This document shows positions 58,681 to 64,000 of a stretch of DNA of 64,000 nucleotides, piece by piece. Source of the DNA: Microbacteriaceae bacterium (GTDB lineage Bacteria; Actinomycetota; Actinomycetes; Actinomycetales; Microbacteriaceae); assembly GCA_025465095.1 (NCBI GenBank), contig JAODME010000015.1, positions 82,636 through 146,635 on the forward strand, written 5' to 3'. Made by a program: the position numbers and the translations under genes. Numbering within the stretch: position 1 is the first letter of the stretch; each line of letters starts with the position of its first letter. The notes beneath the pieces are model-generated. The model saw only the letters and a program-made list of their open reading frames with translations. It was not told the origin of the DNA and ran no database searches.

Positions 58681-59493
58681 TCAGCGATTTGCGGATCGAC
58701 TCAGAGAACGGGGCAGCGATACCGGCAGATCCAGTGTCATGCGTTGCACCAGCAGGAGCATGAGCGACATGACACCCAACTCGCCGGCGGTCTCGGTGAA
58801 GGTCAACAGAGACTTCACCGCACCCGGAACGAAATCACCGACCGCGCTGTCGATCATGTCCAGCACCACCGCGAAAACGGCAAGCAGAACGACCGATAAG
58901 AAGAGAATCGACGAGTTCGATCGATCCGTCCGACGAGCACGGAAGTGGGCCATGACCAGCAGAACGCCCAATGGGGCCGCGATCATCGCCCAGATCACCA
59001 ACTCGCCCAGGTCTTGAGCCCGCAGCCCGGCGATCGACGGCAATCCGATCGATCCGACGAGCGCTACGCCGCCGCGCTCGTGCAATCTCAAGAGATCATC
59101 TGCCACCAGGACGGAGAACACCAGCGCCCACGCGAGGTACACCGTGACGCGGTTACCGCTCCACAGGAAGAACAGCATCACCACCGCCGCGACGAGCTGG
59201 ATGTGACCGAGCATTTCTATGTACGACGCGTCCGAGCCTCCGTTCCAGACGGAGTTCACGAATATCGGGTCTCCCGGTCCCGCCGCCCTTTTGGCGAAGA
59301 AGTGGATGACGCTGGCCAGCAGGAGCAGCCCGTCGAGAACGACGAGGGTGGTCAGGGTGATCCTGAACTGCTTCGGCGGGCCGGCGAGCCCGCCGAGGTC
59401 GCCTGCACGCCTGTCGTCACCCTCCGGGTAGCGGCGGCGTCGCGCGCCCTCGAATATCCGCCCGGGAACCCGCTCAGATTCTGCGCTCGGCAT
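58681..59493 (-). CDS. multi-TM hypothetical membrane protein
   Basis: MPSAESERVPGRIFEGARRRRYPEGDDRR...FRITLTTLVVLDGLLLLASVIHFFAKRAAG; start chosen inside longer ORF. Confidence 0.65.
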   Translation of the reverse strand: MPSAESERVPGRIFEGARRRRYPEGDDRRAGDLGGLAGPPKQFRITLTTLVVLDGLLLLASVIHFFAKRAAGPGDPIFVNSVWNGGSDASYIEMLGHIQLVAAVVMLFFLWSGNRVTVYLAWALVFSVLVADDLLRLHERGGVALVGSIGLPSIAGLRAQDLGELVIWAMIAAPLGVLLVMAHFRARRTDRSNSSILFLSVVLLAVFAVVLDMIDSAVGDFVPGAVKSLLTFTETAGELGVMSLMLLLVQRMTLDLPVSLPRSLSRSANR

Positions 59494-59641
59494 GTTCGCC
59501 TCCTCAGGTCTTCGGGTCTTGAGTTGCCTCAGCGTAGGGCCGCACCATATGCCTGCACAAGCATTCGGTTCAACAGGGCGCGGAATCGCCACCTCGCTGC
59601 GGCCTGGTTCATCCACCGCCGGTTGGAGGTCTCGGGGAGCG

Positions 59642-60214
59642 TCACCCGGAGATGCGGTGCCCGTCGATGAGCAGATCCGCCGAGAGCCGTGGACGCTCCC
59701 TCGCCAGAAATGCCTCCTCCTGGGCAGCCCACCGATGCCAATGGGGCGCGTAGAGATCCCCGTCCCTTGCGAGCGCCCGGCGCTTGCGCGTCTCATCGTC
59801 CAGTTCGACCCAGATGCCGAATGTCGCGAGCGCGCGATTGGCCCGAGTGAGGATGCCGGCACCTTCGATGACGAGCGCCGCCGTCGGGTCGACGGCATGC
59901 CATTCGGCAGCAGCATCCGCTGTCCAGTCCCAACGCCGCCACCGCGAGGGCCTGCCCTCCGCGAGCGGAACGAGCACATTCTCGAGCACGTGACGACTTC
60001 CGGCGGCGAGGCCACCCCAACCCGGGTAGATATCGTCGAGGCGGATCAGCTGGGCGGGCGTTTCCAGCGCGGCGGCCACTAAGGGCGCCAGTGTGCTTTT
60101 ACCTGAACCGGAACGACCGTCGATGAGGATGACGGTGCGCTGGACCTCGCCTGAACCGACGGGGCGGGCACGCGTGGCGCCGTCCGGTGCTGCCCTGCGA
60201 TCCGCCGCCGGCAC
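59642..60214 (-). CDS. P-loop kinase-like ATP-binding protein
   Basis: TVILIDGRSGSGKSTLAPLVAAALETPAQLIRLDDIYPGWGGL; GTG start next to the ecfT-type stop. Confidence 0.75.
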   Translation of the reverse strand: MPAADRRAAPDGATRARPVGSGEVQRTVILIDGRSGSGKSTLAPLVAAALETPAQLIRLDDIYPGWGGLAAGSRHVLENVLVPLAEGRPSRWRRWDWTADAAAEWHAVDPTAALVIEGAGILTRANRALATFGIWVELDDETRKRRALARDGDLYAPHWHRWAAQEEAFLARERPRLSADLLIDGHRISG

Positions 60215-60215
60215 C

Positions 60216-61001
60216 TCATCGGCCGGCAATGAAGTTCCAGTTTCCGGTCGCGACCGAAACCGTGACGGCTGCCCCCGCGATCGCTGACGCCGCGAGCACA
60301 AGCACCAGGTCCCGCGCACCGAGTCGTGATTCCCGTGCCCAGCTGCGCTTGTTCGACGCGCCGAACCCTCGGGCCTCCATGGCGGTCGCGAGTTTGCTTC
60401 CGCGGCGTATCGACAGCACGAGCAGCGCGAACGCCTGACCCGCAAACCGCTTCAGCTTGCCGCGATCGCCCACTCCCCTTGCCCGACGAGCGAGCTCGAG
60501 GGACCTCCAGTCCTCGAGAAACAGTGCCACGAGTCGGAGCCCGGCGAGGGCGCCCAGCACGAATCGAGACGGCAGCCGGAGCACTTGGGCGAGCCCGTCG
60601 GCGAGGTCGGTGGGATCGACCGTGACAAAGAGCACGACCGCGGGCAGCCCGATCGCGAGCACGCGAAGCAGTGTGGCGATCGCGAGCTCGATCGAGCCGT
60701 CGGTGACATTGACGAGCAGGAAGGTGAAGTGGCTCCTTCCGGACGCCTGACCGTACAGGAGGATCGTCACTGCGCCGAGCGGCGCGGCGATCCAGATGGG
60801 TGCCGTGCGGAGGAAGAACTGTCGGGGCGTCAGCCCCGCGAAAAGGAAGAGCACCGCTTCGAGGGCGAGCGCGACCGACGCCGACGCCCAATCGATGCTC
60901 AACACCAGCGCGACGCTGATGATGCCCGCCGCGGCGAGCTTCGCGACGGGGTTGACACGGTAGATGGCCTGCCTGCCCGCGGTCGGGGTGAGGATGCTCA
61001 T
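60216..61001 (-). CDS. ECF transporter transmembrane protein EcfT
   Basis: RVNPVAKLAAAGIISVALVLSIDW...RFVLGALAGLRLVALFLEDWRSLELARRARGVGDRGKLKRFAGQAFALLVLSIRRGSKLATAMEARGFG. Confidence 0.88.
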   Translation of the reverse strand: MSILTPTAGRQAIYRVNPVAKLAAAGIISVALVLSIDWASASVALALEAVLFLFAGLTPRQFFLRTAPIWIAAPLGAVTILLYGQASGRSHFTFLLVNVTDGSIELAIATLLRVLAIGLPAVVLFVTVDPTDLADGLAQVLRLPSRFVLGALAGLRLVALFLEDWRSLELARRARGVGDRGKLKRFAGQAFALLVLSIRRGSKLATAMEARGFGASNKRSWARESRLGARDLVLVLAASAIAGAAVTVSVATGNWNFIAGR

Positions 61002-62470
61002 GGCCGCACTACCGATTCCGTCTCAAGGCGCCGCCGCGACATTCGGAACTCCGTGTCCGCGAGCACGGAGACGAGCGCACGGTCGTGCGTGACGGCGACG
61101 ATTCCGCTGCCCTCCTCGAGTAACTCGGCAAGGAATGCTACGAGCTCACGCCAGGTGCGGGCATCCTGTCCGAACGTCGGCTCGTCCAATACGAGCAGCC
61201 GCGGACGCGTGACGAGCACCGTGGCTACCGACAGGCGCCGCTTCTCACCGCCGGAAAGGGTGAACGGATTCGCCTCCGCGAGGGATTCGAGACGCAGCCG
61301 CTCCATCAGCGGGTCGATCCGTCGTGCCGTCTCGATTTCCGACAATCCCAGGGTGCGTGCCCCGACGGCGAGCTCGTTCCGCACCGTGCCGGTGATGAAC
61401 TGATGCTCCGGATCCTGAAACACCGTTCCGATCCGGGTGAGCAGCTCGCGGGATTTCCAGGAGATCGGGTCCGGCGCGAGGCCGCCGGACAGCCCGTGGG
61501 CGAGCACGCGTCCGCTTGCCGGGCGAAGAAGGCCGGCGAGGGTCAGGCCGAGCGTGGACTTGCCGGCACCGTTCGGTCCGGTGACCGCGAGGCAGCGGCC
61601 TGCATCGACGGTGAGCGTGATCCCCTCGCGCACGACGCTGCCCTTCACCCGGGCGACCGCGAGATCCTCCGTCGCGAGCAGCCCGGCGCCTGCTTCCCGG
61701 GCGCGGGCCGGTGCCTCCGGGACGTGACCGGGCACCCAGACGCCCGCCGCCGACAGCGCATCGCCTGCGGCGGCGAGCACGTCGTCGGGGGCACCATCGG
61801 CGAGTACTCCGCCGCCGGGGGCGAGCACGATCACCCGATCGACGACCTTCCACCACACGTCCACTCGGTGCTCGACAACGACGAGAGTGGCATCGGTGCC
61901 CCGCAGGACGCGTGCCACGGCATCCCGCACCTCGATCACACCGTCCGGGTCGAGGTTCGCGGTCGGCTCGTCGAGCAACAGCAGGCCGGGACGCATGGCA
62001 AGCACTCCAGCGAGGGCGAGTCGCTGCTTCTGGCCGCCGGAAAGCTCGCTCGTGGGATGGTCCAGCGGCAGAGCGAGGCCGACGGCGTCCAGCGCGTTTC
62101 GCACCCGGCGCCAGATTTCGTCGCGGGGAACGCCGAGATTCTCACAGCCGAATGCCACGTCGTCGCCGACTCGCGCGAGCACGACCTGCGAATCCGGGTC
62201 CTGCAGCACGAGCCCGGCACTGCCGCGGGCACTTTCGGCCGCCGCGCCGTCGATCAGGAGTTGCCCGATCTGCTCACCTTCGTCGTCCCCGCCGAGCACG
62301 CCAGCGAGCGCGTGGAGCAGCGTCGACTTGCCTGCACCGGATGCACCGAGCAGCAGCACACGCTCGCCGGGCTCGATCCGCAGGTCCAGCTCTCGGACGG
62401 CCCAGCCCGCGCGGCCGTGGTGCCGCCAGCCCCAGCCGCGCGCCACGACGGACGCGGCGGCGGAGCCCAC
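60998..62470 (-). CDS. ECF transporter ATP-binding protein, two fused ABC domains
   Basis: VLLLGASGAGKSTLLHALAGVL and VTGPNGAGKSTLGLTLAGLLRP; two LSGG signatures; start approximate (GTG 62470 or an upstream TTG). Confidence 0.9.
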   Translation of the reverse strand: MGSAAASVVARGWGWRHHGRAGWAVRELDLRIEPGERVLLLGASGAGKSTLLHALAGVLGGDDEGEQIGQLLIDGAAAESARGSAGLVLQDPDSQVVLARVGDDVAFGCENLGVPRDEIWRRVRNALDAVGLALPLDHPTSELSGGQKQRLALAGVLAMRPGLLLLDEPTANLDPDGVIEVRDAVARVLRGTDATLVVVEHRVDVWWKVVDRVIVLAPGGGVLADGAPDDVLAAAGDALSAAGVWVPGHVPEAPARAREAGAGLLATEDLAVARVKGSVVREGITLTVDAGRCLAVTGPNGAGKSTLGLTLAGLLRPASGRVLAHGLSGGLAPDPISWKSRELLTRIGTVFQDPEHQFITGTVRNELAVGARTLGLSEIETARRIDPLMERLRLESLAEANPFTLSGGEKRRLSVATVLVTRPRLLVLDEPTFGQDARTWRELVAFLAELLEEGSGIVAVTHDRALVSVLADTEFRMSRRRLETESVVRP

Positions 62471-62496
62471 ACTCGAGATGGTCCCAGGAGACAATG

Positions 62497-63174
62497 TCAG
62501 CGCGCTGGTCGGGCGACGCTCTCGGTGCGCCCCTCTCGACCGGACGCGAATCGGCTGAGCACTCCGGTCTTCGCGAGTCCGCGAGCGAGTAGCCACGAGC
62601 CGAGGCCGGCGATTACCGTTCCCGAGATCACTGCGGAGACCGCGTAAATCACCTGGAAGGCGACATCCGCCCCCGCATACCAGAGGGCAAGGTCGTTGAC
62701 CCCCATCGCGAGGCCGGCGCCGGCGCCGGCAAGGAGCGCGACCGGTAGCCTCCAATAGGAGTAGAAGAAGAGCAGGAAGACCAGCTCTGCCCCGAGACCC
62801 TGAACGAGCCCTGCCTCGATCGTGAGGAAGCCGCCCCACTGCGCTCCGAGCAACGCGGACACCGTCGCCGCGACGAGTTCGGTGAACAGCGCTGCACCCG
62901 GCTTGCGGATTATGAGCCCACCGAGGACGGCGGCAAACAGCCACACCCCGTACATGAGGGCCTGCGAGCCGGGAAGACCGGCCTCGAGGGGCGCCGTCAC
63001 CGGCTGATAGAGCTGGTTCCAGGCGAAGAAGATGAGCGCGGCGGCGACGCCGAGCACGCTCGCCACCACTATGTCGACGACCCGCCAACGGTAGTTGATG
63101 CGCCGCTTGTCTCGCGGTGTCGCAACGGGCGAATTCTCGATCGGACTGTCCTGTGTTGCGTTGATGTTGTGCAC
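62497..63174 (-). CDS. ECF transporter S component, YkoE-type (thiamine/HMP)
   Basis: RWRVVDIVVASVLGVAAALIFFAWNQLYQPVTAPLEAGLPGSQALMYGVWLFAAVLGGLIIRKPGAALFTELVAA; downstream of TPP riboswitch. Confidence 0.85.
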   Translation of the reverse strand: MHNINATQDSPIENSPVATPRDKRRINYRWRVVDIVVASVLGVAAALIFFAWNQLYQPVTAPLEAGLPGSQALMYGVWLFAAVLGGLIIRKPGAALFTELVAATVSALLGAQWGGFLTIEAGLVQGLGAELVFLLFFYSYWRLPVALLAGAGAGLAMGVNDLALWYAGADVAFQVIYAVSAVISGTVIAGLGSWLLARGLAKTGVLSRFASGREGRTESVARPAR

Positions 63175-63242
63175 TGGCGTGCCCTCTCAAATCTGAATGG
63201 GACGCGGGTGCGGGTAGCGACGGATGCCGCGACCCGGAGAGA

Positions 63243-63335
63243 TGCCTCCCTGCGCTGGCATGATCCAGATCAGGTTCGACGGTCGAAGCCCTATTCAGCT
63301 TCCTCTCAGCCCGGTTCACCGGACTCCCGTGTTCG
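63243..63335 (-). ncRNA. TPP riboswitch (THI element)
   Basis: Minus: ACGGGAGTCCGGTGAACCGGGCTGAGAGGAAGCTGAATAGGGCTTCGACCGTCGAACCTGATCTGGATCATGCCAGCGCAGGGAGGCAT; conserved CTGAGAGG and ACCTGATCTGGATCATGCCAGCGCAGGGA. Confidence 0.95.
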
Positions 63336-63449
63336 GTAGCGAGTCTAGCGGGGCGCGGGGCGCTGGGCGACGCGGGCGAGCGACCACGCGCCCCGCCCGC
63401 CGCGCTGGGCCGTTCCAGCGCGGTCACCGCTCCCCCACGGGGCGAACGG

Positions 63450-63835
63450 TGAACCGCGGGAACGTCGCGGCCGTCGCGTGCCACGCGTTCGACGAGCTCG
63501 TCTGGATCACCGACCTCAATGCGGTGTGGCTGCTCTTCACGCTCCTAGGTGGTGTGGTGTTCGGGCTCGCCCCGGCGGCGGTCGCGGCGAGCACTCTGGT
63601 TCGCAAGCGCTTCAGCGGTGAGAAGGTGCGTCTGCTCGCCGAGTTCTGCACCGTCTACCGTCGCGAGTTCGGCGTCTACCGCGCTCGCGACGCCATGCGC
63701 ACAGCCGTGAACCTGCGTAAGGACTGGCTCGACAAGCTCGGGCTCGAGATTCCCAAGACCACCGACGACCTGTACGAAGTGGCGAAGGCCTTCACCGAGC
63801 TCGACCCCGACGGCAACGGTGTCGACGACACATAA
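63450..63835 (+). pseudogene. chimeric remnant: DUF624 (YesL-like) fragment fused in frame to extracellular solute-binding protein fragment
   Basis: [55 protein letters not shown] (DUF624-like) | [54 protein letters not shown] (SBP-like). Confidence 0.65.
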
Positions 63836-64000
63836 GGTACGTCGCATCACGCACGGGCGACGTCTCCCTGGCCGACGCGCCTGGACCGAATTCGCCGCGG
63901 GCGTGGAACCGCTCGGCAACGACCTCGCGTTCAAAGGTTACGCCGTCGACCCGCCCTCCGTGCTGCAGCCGATCACCGAGGCGTACACAATCTCGACGAA

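Noticed and set aside
61403-62647. 414-aa plus ORF
   Set aside because: Antisense shadow of the fused ECF ATPase

Overview
64 kb of high-GC actinobacterial chromosome, most consistent with Microbacteriaceae (mycoredoxin, mycothiol-dependent maleylpyruvate-isomerase-family protein, maltokinase, ClpS-DUF2017-metallopeptidase run). It is mainly core and shell genes: HelD-like helicase, PrsW-type protease, GlcD-type oxidase, ribokinase, Ku + LigD (NHEJ), aspA, recQ, CYTH/CHAD, S9 peptidase, SNF2 helicase, Stealth protein, Rieske-FAD oxidoreductase, deoC with two ALDH genes, ROK, MFS, tesB, ettA, ssb-like, msrA, SulP with MerR, MocR/DMT pair, orn, two tRNAs, and a TPP riboswitch upstream of an ECF (YkoE-type) transporter. 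No CRISPR array, IS element, rRNA or prophage was recognised. Observations most worth following up: (1) three very short ORFs, each 6 nt downstream of a -10-like TANGCT box, each ending in an ATGA/GTGA overlap with the next gene (leaderless, translation-coupling leader peptides); (2) a MocR/DMT-transporter divergent pair whose two start codons interlock in one CATG; (3) a run of tiny acidic disordered-looking proteins around recQ, with a G-quadruplex motif upstream and a RecQ whose C-terminus resembles the PcrA/UvrD Tudor-like tail; (4) an in-frame chimera of a DUF624 fragment and a sugar-binding-protein fragment at the right edge, suggesting a deletion scar; (5) nested palindromes between merR and sulP. 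All family names come from reading the translations; no database search was run.
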